64,000 nucleotides of DNA, taken from contig NZ_MAYU01000023.1 of NCBI RefSeq assembly GCF_001685025.1, positions 203,660 to 267,659 of the forward strand, written 5' to 3'. Below, piece after piece: positions 26,176 to 35,313 of the stretch (positions within the stretch are counted from its first letter, which is position 1; each line of letters begins with the position of its first letter). This DNA is from Bacillus sp. FJAT-27225 (GTDB taxonomy: Bacteria; Bacillota; Bacilli; Bacillales; Cytobacillaceae). The translations under genes and the position numbers were made by a program. The notes beneath the pieces are model-generated. The model did no database searches, was not told where the DNA came from, and saw only the letters and a list, made by a program, of their open reading frames with translations.

Positions 26176-26571
26176 ATGGGCCGATTAATTCATTTTGAGA
26201 TTCATGTAAGTGACATGGAGCGCGCAATGAAGTTTTATGGAGAAGTATTTGGCTGGTCGTTTCAGGATTGGAGCGACTATGCGGGGATGCCTTACTTCGG
26301 AGCGGTCACAGGGGATGAGGGGCAGCTGGGAATCAATGGAGCCTTGATGAAGCGTCATGGTGCTCCGCCTGAACCAGGACAAGCGATGAATGGCTTTGCT
26401 TGTACGATGGGCGTAGACAATTACGATGAAACGGAAACTAAAATCCTTTCCAATGGCGGCCAGGTTGCTCTGCCTAAACACGCTCTTCCCGGAATGGCTT
26501 GGCAGGGATATTATTTAGATCCCGAAGGCAATATATTCGGTATCCATCAGCCTGATGAGAATGCTAAATAA
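26176..26571 (+). CDS. VOC-family (glyoxalase-like) protein
   Basis: 131 aa; GGAGGGG precedes the ATG. Single-copy beta-alpha-beta3 repeats typical of the vicinal oxygen chelate fold: IHFEIHVSDMERAMKFYGEVFGWSFQDW near the start and PGMAWQGYYLDPEGNIFGIHQPD near the end. His and Glu residues at strand positions are kept. Function within the superfamily cannot be told. Confidence 0.9.
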   Translation: MGRLIHFEIHVSDMERAMKFYGEVFGWSFQDWSDYAGMPYFGAVTGDEGQLGINGALMKRHGAPPEPGQAMNGFACTMGVDNYDETETKILSNGGQVALPKHALPGMAWQGYYLDPEGNIFGIHQPDENAK

Positions 26572-26594
26572 TAACAAAGAAAACGAATAATAAT

Positions 26595-26623
26595 TTTACA
26601 AAATTACCATTTTATGTGATAAT
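26595..26623 (+). promoter_or_regulatory. Strong promoter of the ABC-F leader
   Basis: TTTACA (26595-26600), a 17-bp spacer, then TGTGATAAT, an extended -10 with GATAAT at 26618-26623. The start point would be near 26630. Confidence 0.7.
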
Positions 26624-26654
26624 AAAGGAAATTTCGGAGGAGGGAAGTAAGTTT

Positions 26655-26684
26655 ATGATGGAACCAGCTAATTGCCAGAATTAA
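26655..26684 (+). CDS. Putative leader peptide MMEPANCQN
   Basis: Nine-residue frame 25 bases after the predicted transcription start, preceded by GGAGGAGGG (26637-26645) at good distance. The codons for AANCQ overlap AATTGCCA (26671-26678), which can pair with TGGCAATT at 26771-26778, so ribosome stalling here could change the folding of the leader. Downstream is an ABC-F gene, a class often controlled by drug-sensing attenuation. Inferred, not proven. Confidence 0.45.
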   Translation: MMEPANCQN

Positions 26685-26956
26685 TTTTTTGAAAATTAAT
26701 ATCGATTTTGTAGTGAGTATCAAAAGGGTCTATTTGAATAGGTTTCTTTGTTGTACTCTTTATGGAATCATGGCAATTGGAAGGTAAACTTACTTACTGA
26801 TATCCGAATATGATTGAATGGAATGGCGTACCGCGTTTATTGATGGTACCAAGCAGGTACAGCCGTGTACTCTTATTTGGCTGGTGCTAATCCTCTTGAT
26901 TATATTCACGATGAACAGGCTGTAAGAAGCAACCGTCTTCTTATGGTCTTTTTTAT
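26671..26956 (+). ncRNA. Structured leader with attenuator-like terminator
   Basis: AATTAATTTTTTGAAAATTAAT makes a local hairpin; AATTGCCA pairs with the distant TGGCAATT; CAGCC (about 26861) pairs with GGCTG (about 26878). TAAGAAG (26922-26928) and CTTCTTA (26937-26943) form a stem followed by TGGTCTTTTTTATTT, an intrinsic terminator about 310 nt into the transcript and 420 nt before the ABC-F start. CTTATTTGGCTGGT and TTTATTTGGCTGTG (26871, 26951) repeat, so alternative pairings are likely. Confidence 0.45.
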
Positions 26957-27059
26957 TTGGCTGTGTTAATGAAAATTAGTTTTCATGGAGAAGGACCAGA
27001 CTCTTTATACGTACGAGGTTTAGTGTGCCACTTAGCTACCACCTAAATTGGGCAGAAAA

Positions 27060-27260
27060 AAAGCTCTATTGACGACCGTAACAATTAATTTTTAGTTACA
27101 AAGTCGAAAATACGCTATAGACGACTGTACGCGGTAATTATCGCTCACACGGTCGGCAAGAAGCTCTATTGACGACCGTACGAAGAAATAATTGGTCACA
27201 AAGTAGGCAAGAACCTATTAACGACCGTACTCGGTATGATTCGTCCACACGGTCGGCAAG
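27060..27260. repeat. Tandem array, 4 units of 49-51 bp
   Basis: The GACGACCGTA core starts at 27071, 27121, 27172 and 27221. Units end in (A)CGGTCGGCAAG or related sequence, so CGACCGT and ACGGTCG can pair within a unit. In unit one the arms read GTAAC and GTTAC instead, which still pair. It lies inside the leader region of the ABC-F gene. Confidence 0.75.
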
Positions 27261-27376
27261 GGTATTCCGGTAGCAGGGCTCCATACTTGTACTAAAAACA
27301 ACAGCGACATTAGGTAAGGTATTCTTCTTTGCCCTGTCCATAAAGAGAGATTATGGATGAAAGAAGGGTAATTTTT

Positions 27377-29296
27377 ATGATGGAGTTAAAGGTAAGAGGT
27401 TTAAAAAAATATATGGAAGCCACTCTTGTGGTGAATAATATCACCTTTGAAGCGTACGAAGGAGATAAAATCGGAATTGTTGGGGCAAACGGGAGCGGCA
27501 AGAGCACGATTTTGAAAATCATTGCCGGGATTGAGCCGATGCACTACTACCCGGGTTATCCGCAAACATCCAGCCCAGGCTATGATGAAGGGGTGATTTT
27601 CCTTCCAAAAGAAGCGACGAAAGCGTATCTTGATCAATCGCCATCCTATCCGGAAGGCTTGAAGGTCATTGATGTGTTAAATCTGGCTTTTGAGGAGGTC
27701 GATGCAATTGAACAGCAAATGCGCGAGCTGGAAAAGAAAATGCAAACAACGGATGAGGACCAACTGGAAAAAGCACTGAATAAATACAGCAAGTTGATTC
27801 AGCATTATGAGGCAAAGGGCGGATATGAGCGGGAAGAAAAGCTAAGCAAAGTTTCCACAGGGCTGAATTTTTCCGAAACCTTCCTTGATAAGGACTTCGA
27901 TTTGCTGAGCGGCGGCGAGAAGACAACGGTTGTGCTCGGGAAGCTGTTAATCCATAACCCGGACATCCTGCTTCTTGATGAACCGACCAATCACCTGGAT
28001 ATGGAAGCAATTGAATGGCTTGAAGGATTTCTCAAAAACTACAAAGGAATTGTGCTCATTGTGTCCCACGACCGCTATTTTCTCGATAAAACCGTAACAA
28101 AGGTTGTTGAGATTGAAGACATGGAGTCCACATTCTATAAGGGCAACTACTCCTCTTTTATCAGTCAAAAAGAGGAGAATATGCGAATTCAATATGAGCA
28201 TTTCCGCGAACAGCAGAAAAAAATCAACAACATGGAGAAGCAGGTGCCGAGCCTGAGGGATTGGGCTTTGCGGGCAGATAACAACAAGTTTTTCAGGCGT
28301 GCAGCTTCGATTCAGAAAAAACTCGATAAGCTGGAGCGGATCGATAAACCTATCTTCCAACGGAGAAACATGAGGCTGGATTTCAAGGCTGCTGAGCGTT
28401 CCGGGAATGAAACCATTAAAGCAATCGGGCTCGAAAAACGTTATGAGGATAAGGTGATTTTCAAAGGTGCTGATATGCTTATCCATTACGGAGAACGGGT
28501 CGGCCTAATTGGTCCGAATGGGAGCGGAAAAACGACCTTCCTGAACATGCTGCTGGGCGAGGAAACACCGGATCGTGGTGTTGTCAAGCTTGGCGCCAAT
28601 GTACAGGCTGCATACCTGCCACAGAAAATCAATTTCCCTGACGAAGAATTGACTGTTCTTGAAGCGTTCAGGGAAGGAATTTCTGTCCTCGAAGGGAAAG
28701 CCCGTGAGTATCTGGCGAAGTTCATGTTTTATAAAGGCAGCGTTTTTAAAAAAGTAAGGCATCTCTCTGGTGGAGAGAGAATCCGCCTAAAGCTGGCAAT
28801 GCTGATGTTCAAGGATATTAATCTGTTAATCCTTGATGAACCGACCAACCATCTTGACATTGACTCAATCGAAACACTGGAAACAGCGTTAGAGGAGTTC
28901 AAGGGGACGATTTTCTTCATTTCCCACGACCGCTATTTTATTAACAAAATCGGTGACAGAGTGGTTGCAGTTGAAAATGGTCTCCTTACTAGCTATCCAG
29001 GGAACTACAATTATTATAAAAGTGAACTGGATCAGCGGAAGGAGCTGGCCGTACCTCTTGCTAAAACAAAAAAGGACAATAAGCCGGCCATTCGGGTCCC
29101 TGAGCGGGATTGTAATCAGGCTGACAAAGCCCTTAAAAGGATTGAAAGACTGGAGCGTGAAATAAGCTTACTCGATTTGGAGCTGGCCGCCAGCCAACTC
29201 GATTATGAAGAGCTTCACAGGATGCATTGCAGGAAATTGGAATTGAGTAAGGAAATTGAGACAGCCATGGAAGTCTGGTTCAAATTACAAGCCTAA
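27377..29296 (+). CDS. ABC-F ATPase, ribosome-protection type
   Basis: 639 aa from the ATG at 27377 (AGAAGGG upstream); an ATG at 27353 is the longer option. Two nucleotide-binding domains in one chain and no membrane segment. NBD1: GANGSGKST, LSGGEKTT, LLLDEPTNHLD; NBD2: GPNGSGKTT, LSGGERIR, LILDEPTNHLD. The inter-domain linker (about residues 265-335, RIQYEHFREQQKKINNMEKQ... RRAASIQKKLDKLERID) is the part that reaches the peptidyl-transferase centre in antibiotic-protection ABC-F proteins; a C-terminal coiled coil (about 590-636) follows. Whether it protects against drugs or tunes translation is uncertain; the leader upstream favours drug response. Confidence 0.88.
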   Translation: MMELKVRGLKKYMEATLVVNNITFEAYEGDKIGIVGANGSGKSTILKIIAGIEPMHYYPGYPQTSSPGYDEGVIFLPKEATKAYLDQSPSYPEGLKVIDVLNLAFEEVDAIEQQMRELEKKMQTTDEDQLEKALNKYSKLIQHYEAKGGYEREEKLSKVSTGLNFSETFLDKDFDLLSGGEKTTVVLGKLLIHNPDILLLDEPTNHLDMEAIEWLEGFLKNYKGIVLIVSHDRYFLDKTVTKVVEIEDMESTFYKGNYSSFISQKEENMRIQYEHFREQQKKINNMEKQVPSLRDWALRADNNKFFRRAASIQKKLDKLERIDKPIFQRRNMRLDFKAAERSGNETIKAIGLEKRYEDKVIFKGADMLIHYGERVGLIGPNGSGKTTFLNMLLGEETPDRGVVKLGANVQAAYLPQKINFPDEELTVLEAFREGISVLEGKAREYLAKFMFYKGSVFKKVRHLSGGERIRLKLAMLMFKDINLLILDEPTNHLDIDSIETLETALEEFKGTIFFISHDRYFINKIGDRVVAVENGLLTSYPGNYNYYKSELDQRKELAVPLAKTKKDNKPAIRVPERDCNQADKALKRIERLEREISLLDLELAASQLDYEELHRMHCRKLELSKEIETAMEVWFKLQA

Positions 29297-29305
29297 TGAA
29301 TTAAA

Positions 29306-29340
29306 AGCAGGAACCTTGCCAGGGTTCCTGTTTTGTTTTA
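29306..29340 (+). terminator. Intrinsic terminator of the ABC-F gene
   Basis: CAGGAACC (29308-29315) pairs with GGTTCCTG (29323-29330), followed by TTTTGTTTT. Confidence 0.85.
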
Positions 29341-29437
29341 AAAACTGCGGGCATATGAGGTTTGCTTTTGAAAGAAAGGAAGTGCTATGTTAGGTTTGTA
29401 GACTAGTATACAACTTATCCTATAAAGGTGGTATTCA

Positions 29438-30601
29438 ATGAGTACAATTAAAGTGGGTGTCATCGGAATCGGCAATATGGGCAGCATCTATGTCAAGATG
29501 CTGGACAAAGGCCAAATTCAGGGAGCGGAGCTGGCGGCAGTTTGCAGCCGGAATGAAAAAAGGATTGAATGGGTCAAAGCCAATACAAGTAAAGATGTGA
29601 AAATATTTAAGGATGAGGATTCCTTTATAGAGGATTCGGGGATTGATGCGGTTCTAATTGTGACCCCACATTACAGCCATCCTGATTTGGCGAAAAAGGC
29701 ATTTGCAAAAGGGCTTCATGTTCTTGTTGAAAAACCGGCGGGTGTTTTCACAAAAAATGTCCTTGAAATGAATGATGCAGCGAAGGCTTCCGGCAAAGTG
29801 TTCGCCATCATGTATAACCAACGGGCAAATCCCCTTTATCAAAAAATCCGCGAGCTGGTCCACTCGGGTGAACTTGGTGAAATTAAGCGGACGAATTGGA
29901 TCATTACTGATTCCTACCGGCCGCAAAGTTATTATGATTCAGGTACATGGCGCGCCACCTGGAAGGGCGAAGGCGGTGGGGTTCTCTTGAATCAGGTATT
30001 GCATCAATTGGATATATGGCAGTGGACGACAGGACTGATGCCAAAAGCCATTCGTGCAGTCTGTGGTGAAGGAAAGTATCATGATATTGAAGTTGAAGAT
30101 GATGTGACCGCTTTTGTGGAATATGAAAATGGGGCGACTGGAGTTATTATCGCTTCTACAGGAGAAGCTCCAGGTACGAATCGGTATGAAATTGTTGGCG
30201 ACCGCGGGAAAATCGTTGCCGAGAATGAAGAACTTGTTTTTTATAAACTAGCCCAATCCGAACGTGCATTTAATGCCTCCTTCAAAGGTGGATTCGGTAC
30301 CCCGGAATATGAGAAAATCACAATTCCTGTAGAAAGCGAGAACGGCAATCATGCCTTTATCATCCAGAACTGGATCGACGCAATTGCGAAGGGAACGCCT
30401 TTGCTTTCGCCTGGGGAAGAAGGGCTGCTTGCATTGGAAATCACAAATGCGATCTACCTATCTTCCTGGCTGAATGAACCAGTCAGTTTGCCAGTAGACC
30501 CGGACTTTTATTACGAAAAATTGCAGGGAAAAATCAATAGATCCACGTTTAAAAAAAAGAATGTAACGGCACAGACACTGGACGTAAAGGGGACGTATTA
30601 A
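29438..30601 (+). CDS. Gfo/Idh/MocA-family oxidoreductase
   Basis: 387 aa; AAAGGTGG precedes the ATG. Rossmann motif GVIGIGNMGSIY, LVEKPAGV with the conserved Lys, and GGGVLLNQVLHQLDIWQW with the His of the active-site helix. NAD(P)-dependent sugar or polyol oxidoreductase, substrate unknown. An ABM-type monooxygenase gene remnant follows 16 bases later, so the two were probably one operon. Confidence 0.9.
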   Translation: MSTIKVGVIGIGNMGSIYVKMLDKGQIQGAELAAVCSRNEKRIEWVKANTSKDVKIFKDEDSFIEDSGIDAVLIVTPHYSHPDLAKKAFAKGLHVLVEKPAGVFTKNVLEMNDAAKASGKVFAIMYNQRANPLYQKIRELVHSGELGEIKRTNWIITDSYRPQSYYDSGTWRATWKGEGGGVLLNQVLHQLDIWQWTTGLMPKAIRAVCGEGKYHDIEVEDDVTAFVEYENGATGVIIASTGEAPGTNRYEIVGDRGKIVAENEELVFYKLAQSERAFNASFKGGFGTPEYEKITIPVESENGNHAFIIQNWIDAIAKGTPLLSPGEEGLLALEITNAIYLSSWLNEPVSLPVDPDFYYEKLQGKINRSTFKKKNVTAQTLDVKGTY

Positions 30602-30617
30602 GAAAGGAGCAGACCGA

Positions 30618-30779
30618 ATGATTAAGGTTGTCTGCAAACAAAAACTCAAACCTGAAGTGAATCTTGAAGAGTATTTAAGCCTGGCCAGTGCACATCAAAG
30701 CGAACATAAAAGAATCGTCCCACAGCTCAGGAGCATGCGCGAAAGTACGGAAATCAGCATTTATAAAGAAGTTGAATGA
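30618..30779 (+). pseudogene. ABM-type monooxygenase with internal deletion
   Basis: AAAGGAGC precedes the ATG. The 53-residue product begins like an antibiotic-biosynthesis-monooxygenase-domain protein (MIKVVCKQKLKPEV, NLEEYLSLA) and ends like one (HQSEHKRIVPQLRSMRES, TEISIYKEVE), but the ~40-45 residues normally between them, which hold the central strands and the EEWED-type motif, are missing. The frame is kept, so this is an in-frame internal deletion and the protein is unlikely to fold as a normal ABM dimer. Confidence 0.7.
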
Positions 30780-31001
30780 AGTGGCAAAAAGCTTATCGGG
30801 CTCTTGCGTAAATATCATAGGTGCGAAAAAAGAGTCTTGATTCTTTTTTGCATCTTTTTTCTTTTTTGGCTTAGCAATTAGGGGTATTCCCAATCTTTTA
30901 ATTCTCCACAACTATATAGAAATAATCTTTGTATATTTATTTGACTGTTAAAACGTCAAATAGTGCCTTCTTAATAGATTGAAATTAATATTTTCTAAAT
31001 G

Positions 31002-31140
31002 CCTGTTGATTTCCGTTCCAGGCGCTTCGCTTTCCGCGGGGCGTGCGGTGAGCCTCCTCGCCGCCGTTGGCGTCTGTGGGGTCTCACCTGTCACGCTGCT
31101 CCCGCAGGAGTCTTCACGCCTTCCTCTCCAATCAACAGGA
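31002..31140. repeat. 139-bp GC-rich Bacillus-type repeat with terminal inverted repeats
   Basis: Ends CCTGTTGATT (31002-31011) and AATCAACAGG (31131-31140) are a perfect 10-bp inverted pair. The interior (CAGGCGCTTCGCTTTCCGCG, GGTGAGCCTCCTCG, GGGGTCTCACCTGT, CCCGCAGGAGTCTTC) is much richer in GC than its surroundings and is a repeat I recall from many Bacillaceae genomes; function unknown. The two open frames inside it (30979-31211) are not genes. Confidence 0.75.
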
Positions 31141-31299
31141 CTTCAAAAAAGAATTTTTCAAATTCAACAGATATAAACAGATTTTGCTCTCGTAAACCTC
31201 TGTTTTTATAGGATAAAGGCCTTAATTTACAAGTTTCCCACTATTATAATAGCATAATGTTTAAATTTTCCTACTATTTGTGATATAATATTCAAAGTT

Positions 31300-31397
31300 T
31301 AATTGATACAGAAAAGGTGTGTGAATAGGACGCGCCGGCTTGCTGTAAGACAAAGGCAGGAGCGCCTACATCCTTTCTGCAAACTTAGGGGAGAAGG
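31300..31397 (+). other. mqo leader region
   Basis: GACGCGCC and GGCAGGAGCGCC segments suggest secondary structure in the ~90 bases before mqo. No defined riboswitch or terminator is recognised. Confidence 0.25.
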
Positions 31398-32927
31398 ATG
31401 GTAGAAATGAGTAACGGACAAACGAAATCAGACGTAATTTTAATTGGTGCCGGAATCATGAGTGCGACTTTGGGAACTTTGCTGAAAGAATTAATGCCAG
31501 ATTGGAAGATTACTATTTTTGAGAAGCTTGAAAGTGCAGGGGTAGAAAGCTCGAACGAATGGAATAATGCAGGTACCGGGCATGCCGCACTTTGCGAGCT
31601 AAACTATACCGTCGAAAAGCCAGACGGTTCGATAGATATAGGCAAGGCCATTAAAATTAATGAGCAGTTTAGGGTTTCACAGCAATTTTGGTCTCATTTA
31701 GTAAAAAAGAATTTAATTCATAATCCACAGGATTTTATTAGACAGCTTCCACATATGAGTTTTGTTAAAGGGGAAAAAGACGTCTCTTTTTTAAAAAGGC
31801 GATTTAAAGCGCTATCAGACAGTCCGCTTTTTCATGGAATGGAATATTCAGAGGATCCAGATATTCTCGAGAAGTGGATGCCACTAATGATGGAAGGCCG
31901 CAGATCGGATGAGCCAATTGCCGCAACAAAGATTGACTCCGGTACTGATGTCAACTTTGGAGCGCTCACACGAATGCTGTTTGAACATTTAAAGAGAAAA
32001 GGTGTCGAGATTAACTATAAACACAAGGTCGAGGATTTAAAACGGACAAGCGATAGCTTATGGGAATTAAAGATTAAAAATCTTGAAAGCGGTACCGTAG
32101 AACGCCATACTTCAAAATTTGTATTCATCGGTGCCGGTGGCGGAAGTTTGCCATTGCTGCAAAAAACGGGCATACCGGAAAGCAAGAATGTTGGAGGCTT
32201 CCCGGTTAGTGGACTGTTCCTTGTTTGCAAAAATCCGGAAGTGGTCGCCCAGCATCATGCAAAAGTTTATGGGAAAGCAGCGGTTGGAGCGCCTCCAATG
32301 TCTGTGCCGCACCTTGACACACGGTTTATTGATGGACAAAAATCATTGCTGTTCGGCCCTTTTGCCGGCTTCTCTCCGAAGTTTTTGAAGACAGGATCCT
32401 TGCTTGACTTCCCTGCTTCTATCAAGCCTAGTAATTTTGGAACGATGATAGCGGCTGGGGCGAAAAATATCCCTTTGACAAAATACTTGATTCAGCAGCT
32501 TATGCTATCAAAGGAACAGCGGATCGAAGAGCTTAGAGGATTTATTCCGAATGCCAAGAGTGAGGATTGGGACATCATTGTTGCGGGGCAACGTGTCCAA
32601 GTGATTAAGGATACTGAAACAGGCGGCAAAGGAACGCTGCAATTCGGTACCGAAGTTATCAGTGCCGCGGATGGCTCCGTAGCTGCATTGCTCGGTGCTT
32701 CCCCAGGTGCTTCGACAGCTGTCAACGTCATGCTTGAGGTCATGGAAAGATGCTTCCCGCAGCATATGTTTGAGTGGGCGCCAAAACTAAAGGAAATGAT
32801 TCCTTCGTTCGGCGAGTCGCTGGCGAACAACCCGCAGCTTATTCGCGAAATAGAGACTTCTACTGCAGAGGCACTTGGTTTGGCTGCAGGCGAGCCGTTA
32901 CATGCCACTGGAGTTAGTTCATTTTAA
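31398..32927 (+). CDS. mqo: Malate:quinone oxidoreductase
   Basis: 509 aa; AGGGGAG precedes the ATG, and a second ATG lies at 31407. FAD-dependent, membrane-associated TCA-cycle enzyme that oxidises malate and reduces quinone. Recognised by [23 protein letters not shown] (FAD-binding), [32 protein letters not shown] and the C-terminal [18 protein letters not shown]. Length is normal. Monocistronic with a clear terminator. Confidence 0.96.
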   Translation: MVEMSNGQTKSDVILIGAGIMSATLGTLLKELMPDWKITIFEKLESAGVESSNEWNNAGTGHAALCELNYTVEKPDGSIDIGKAIKINEQFRVSQQFWSHLVKKNLIHNPQDFIRQLPHMSFVKGEKDVSFLKRRFKALSDSPLFHGMEYSEDPDILEKWMPLMMEGRRSDEPIAATKIDSGTDVNFGALTRMLFEHLKRKGVEINYKHKVEDLKRTSDSLWELKIKNLESGTVERHTSKFVFIGAGGGSLPLLQKTGIPESKNVGGFPVSGLFLVCKNPEVVAQHHAKVYGKAAVGAPPMSVPHLDTRFIDGQKSLLFGPFAGFSPKFLKTGSLLDFPASIKPSNFGTMIAAGAKNIPLTKYLIQQLMLSKEQRIEELRGFIPNAKSEDWDIIVAGQRVQVIKDTETGGKGTLQFGTEVISAADGSVAALLGASPGASTAVNVMLEVMERCFPQHMFEWAPKLKEMIPSFGESLANNPQLIREIETSTAEALGLAAGEPLHATGVSSF

Positions 32928-32937
32928 TCCATAAAAA

Positions 32938-32975
32938 AGAGGGCATCCAGTTTTGAAATGGATGCCCTTTTCGTT
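32938..32975 (+). terminator. Intrinsic terminator of mqo
   Basis: AGGGCATCCA (32940-32949) pairs with TGGATGCCCT (32959-32968), then a T-run. Confidence 0.88.
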
Positions 32976-33002
32976 CGCTCAAGATAGCTGCTAAAAAAAT
33001 AA

Positions 33003-33992
33003 TTAGCTGTAAAAAGATTTGGTCAGCTCATCCATGACCCAGCTCGCTCTGGAGCCTGTTTCACCCGTGCTTGGACAAACCCCGCTGCTTCCCGTCAACT
33101 CTGCTACAACGGTTTCAACCAGTGGCTGGTGAACGTGCCGGGGCGGCTCAAAGCTCCACTGCTCGCTGCCTGCGGCTGTTTCCAGGACGACCGGATCATT
33201 TCCAAATGTGGAAAACGTTATTTTGCCTTTGCTGCCGATGATTTCATTGACACCTTTATTTTCAAAGGCTGAAAAGCACCAGCTGCCTATACCGTGGGCT
33301 CCTGATTCAAAACGGTAGGTTCCTGTAACAATATCCTCCGCCTGGTAGCAGCCTGCCTGGTTTGAAGCGAAGCCTTTCACTTCTTTAATTGGGCCAAGCA
33401 AAAAATCCAATAGATCAAGAGTGTGGCTGCCAAGGTCATAAAACAACCCTCCGCCTGAAAGTTCAGGCTGAACCCTCCATGGTAGATTGGCAGGGTCTTT
33501 CACGTCTTCCGAAGCCATTTGATGCTGCGTGGTTGACACGAACCGAACGTCACCGATTGCGTTCATATCCAGCAGTTCTTTTATCTTTAAAAACCGCGGC
33601 TGTGCTCTTCGGTAGTAGGCCACATACAAAGGAACACCAGCTGCCTTGCATGCAGTGATCATCTCTTCGCATTCGGCAAAGTTTAAGGCCATCGGTTTTT
33701 CAACATAGATGGGTTTGCCAGCCTGTGCAGCCTTCAATGTATATTCTTTATGCGAGCCTGGTGGTGTAGCGATATAAACAGCGTCAACTTCAGGATCATT
33801 GATAAGCAATTCTGCATTATCATACCATTTAGGAACATTGTGCCGTCTCGCGTAGTCCTTTGCCAGTTCGCCATTTCTCCGCATGACCGCAACCAACTCT
33901 GAATTCATTGATTTCTGGAATGCCGGGCCGCTTTTTACTTCTGTTACATTGCCGCAGCCAATTATGCCCCATCGGACTTTTTTACCTATCAT
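33003..33992 (-). CDS. Gfo/Idh/MocA-family oxidoreductase
   Basis: 329 aa from the ATG at 33992, which has AGGTGG 6 bases upstream; the frame opens at 34061 but without support. RWGIIGCGNVTEVKSGPAF is the Rossmann motif, YVEKPMALN the EKP motif, and LSGGGLFYDLGSHTLDLLDFLLG carries the active-site His. Third member of this family in the window; it is not closely similar to the others. Substrate unknown. Confidence 0.9.
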   Translation of the reverse strand: MIGKKVRWGIIGCGNVTEVKSGPAFQKSMNSELVAVMRRNGELAKDYARRHNVPKWYDNAELLINDPEVDAVYIATPPGSHKEYTLKAAQAGKPIYVEKPMALNFAECEEMITACKAAGVPLYVAYYRRAQPRFLKIKELLDMNAIGDVRFVSTTQHQMASEDVKDPANLPWRVQPELSGGGLFYDLGSHTLDLLDFLLGPIKEVKGFASNQAGCYQAEDIVTGTYRFESGAHGIGSWCFSAFENKGVNEIIGSKGKITFSTFGNDPVVLETAAGSEQWSFEPPRHVHQPLVETVVAELTGSSGVCPSTGETGSRASWVMDELTKSFYS

Positions 33993-34175
33993 TACAATCC
34001 ACCTGCCAGTTTTATTAAGATTGTCTTGATTATACAGGACGGAATAGATGAATTCATGCATATTAGTAGAATTGGAATGAATTGATTGGAAAACAAAACG
34101 ATACGTTACCCCCTTAATAGGAAGTGGTCGGCTCGTATCCTTTCAATAGGATAAAACAACAAACGGGGTAATGAG

Positions 34176-34892
34176 ATGAAGCGATTTAAGGGAGCCCTCC
34201 CAATGATTCTGGCGGGGGCTGTAACATTTTCTGTCACCAATGTAGTATTATTTGAGGACGCTACTAAAAAAGTAATCAAAGAGAGTGCCTCCGCTATTTC
34301 GGAAGGATTAAAAAAAGCGGATATAATCGGGCAGACTGCAAAAGCGGAAGCACCAAAAACAACGGTGAAAATGAAGCAAACAAAGCCTTCTCAGGAGAGA
34401 CCTAAAACAAAAGAGCTTAACTCGGCAACGAAAAGCGACCAGGAATCTGGGGGCATAGCAGCAGGGACAAGGCAATCAGCGTTAACGGAGCCAGTGACAG
34501 TAAAGCCAGTCACAACAAAACAATCCGGGGCAAAGCCACAATCCACAGTCACTATAAATAAACCAGCTGCAACAGCTCCAACAAAACCTGCGGCGACAGC
34601 AACACAAGCTCCAACAAAACCTGCGGCGACAGCAACACAAGCTTCAACCAAAAAGGGGACGGCCGCAGCAAAACCGCAGCCTGAACCAACTAAGCCTCCT
34701 GCATCAGCTGCGCCGAAACAAACTATAAAGCCAGCGCCTGTTACCGAACCAAAGACAACTGGACCGAATCCAAATGCGTCCGAAAAAGCCACTACCAACC
34801 GCGGGAAAGAGGTCTCCCAAGCTGCGAAAGAAAAGACTGCCGCAAAGCAGGGACAAAAAGAAAACAATGAAACGAAAAATTTAAACGGATAA
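34176..34892 (+). CDS. Low-complexity Ala/Thr/Pro/Lys-rich exported protein
   Basis: 238 aa. N-terminal hydrophobic segment (ALPMILAGAVTFSVTNVVLF, residues 7-26) looks like a signal anchor; the rest is disordered and very rich in Thr, Ala, Pro and Lys, like cell-wall-spanning linkers. A 33-bp unit (34578-34610) is repeated directly at 34611-34643, giving APTKPAATATQ twice, so length variation between strains is likely. GGGGTAATG upstream. No enzymatic domain; a wall-associated role is a guess. Confidence 0.7.
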   Translation: MKRFKGALPMILAGAVTFSVTNVVLFEDATKKVIKESASAISEGLKKADIIGQTAKAEAPKTTVKMKQTKPSQERPKTKELNSATKSDQESGGIAAGTRQSALTEPVTVKPVTTKQSGAKPQSTVTINKPAATAPTKPAATATQAPTKPAATATQASTKKGTAAAKPQPEPTKPPASAAPKQTIKPAPVTEPKTTGPNPNASEKATTNRGKEVSQAAKEKTAAKQGQKENNETKNLNG

Positions 34893-34899
34893 TTAGCAG

Positions 34900-34950
34900 G
34901 TTGATTCATAAGGTCGTTTACACACGTTCCTTATGGGTCAACTTTTTTAT
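34900..34950 (+). terminator. Intrinsic terminator
   Basis: GTTGATTCATAAGG (34900-34913) pairs with CCTTATGGGTCAAC (34929-34942), followed by TTTTTT. Confidence 0.85.
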
Positions 34951-35080
34951 TTGGGACATTTCCTGGAGAGGTAAACCACCGGGGATGTTTGGCTGATGCA
35001 ACTAAATGGATTCTGTAAGATCGTTTACTTGGTGGTAGGTTTTCGATGCACGAACGGATTGTGTCTGAAGTGTGAAAATA

Positions 35081-35190
35081 TCGGATATATGCCAAAGAAT
35101 CCTCGGATATAATAAAATTTCCTCGGATAAATACTTCAAATCTCCGGATAAAATCTTAAACCCGGATAAACTTTTCTACTAACTGAGATA
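35081..35190. repeat. Ladder of CGGATA boxes about every 21 bp
   Basis: CGGATA starts at about 35082, 35104, 35124, 35145 and 35163, with a weaker GAGATA at 35185: spacings of about 18-22 bp, two DNA turns. All boxes face the same way. It fills the gap between two convergent genes; no gene is present. Confidence 0.6.
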
Positions 35191-35313
35191 AATTCTTCGT
35201 TTAATAATACTCTATCAATGAAAAAAAGGTTAAATACCAAAAAGAAGAGGCGGACCTAAAATGTATTCTTAGGCCTGCCTCTATGTTAGTTCAAGGATTG
35301 CAATTTACTTTTG

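Noticed and set aside
30979-31211. Two overlapping 65- and 70-codon frames
   Set aside because: They lie within the 139-bp GC-rich repeat and have no start context.
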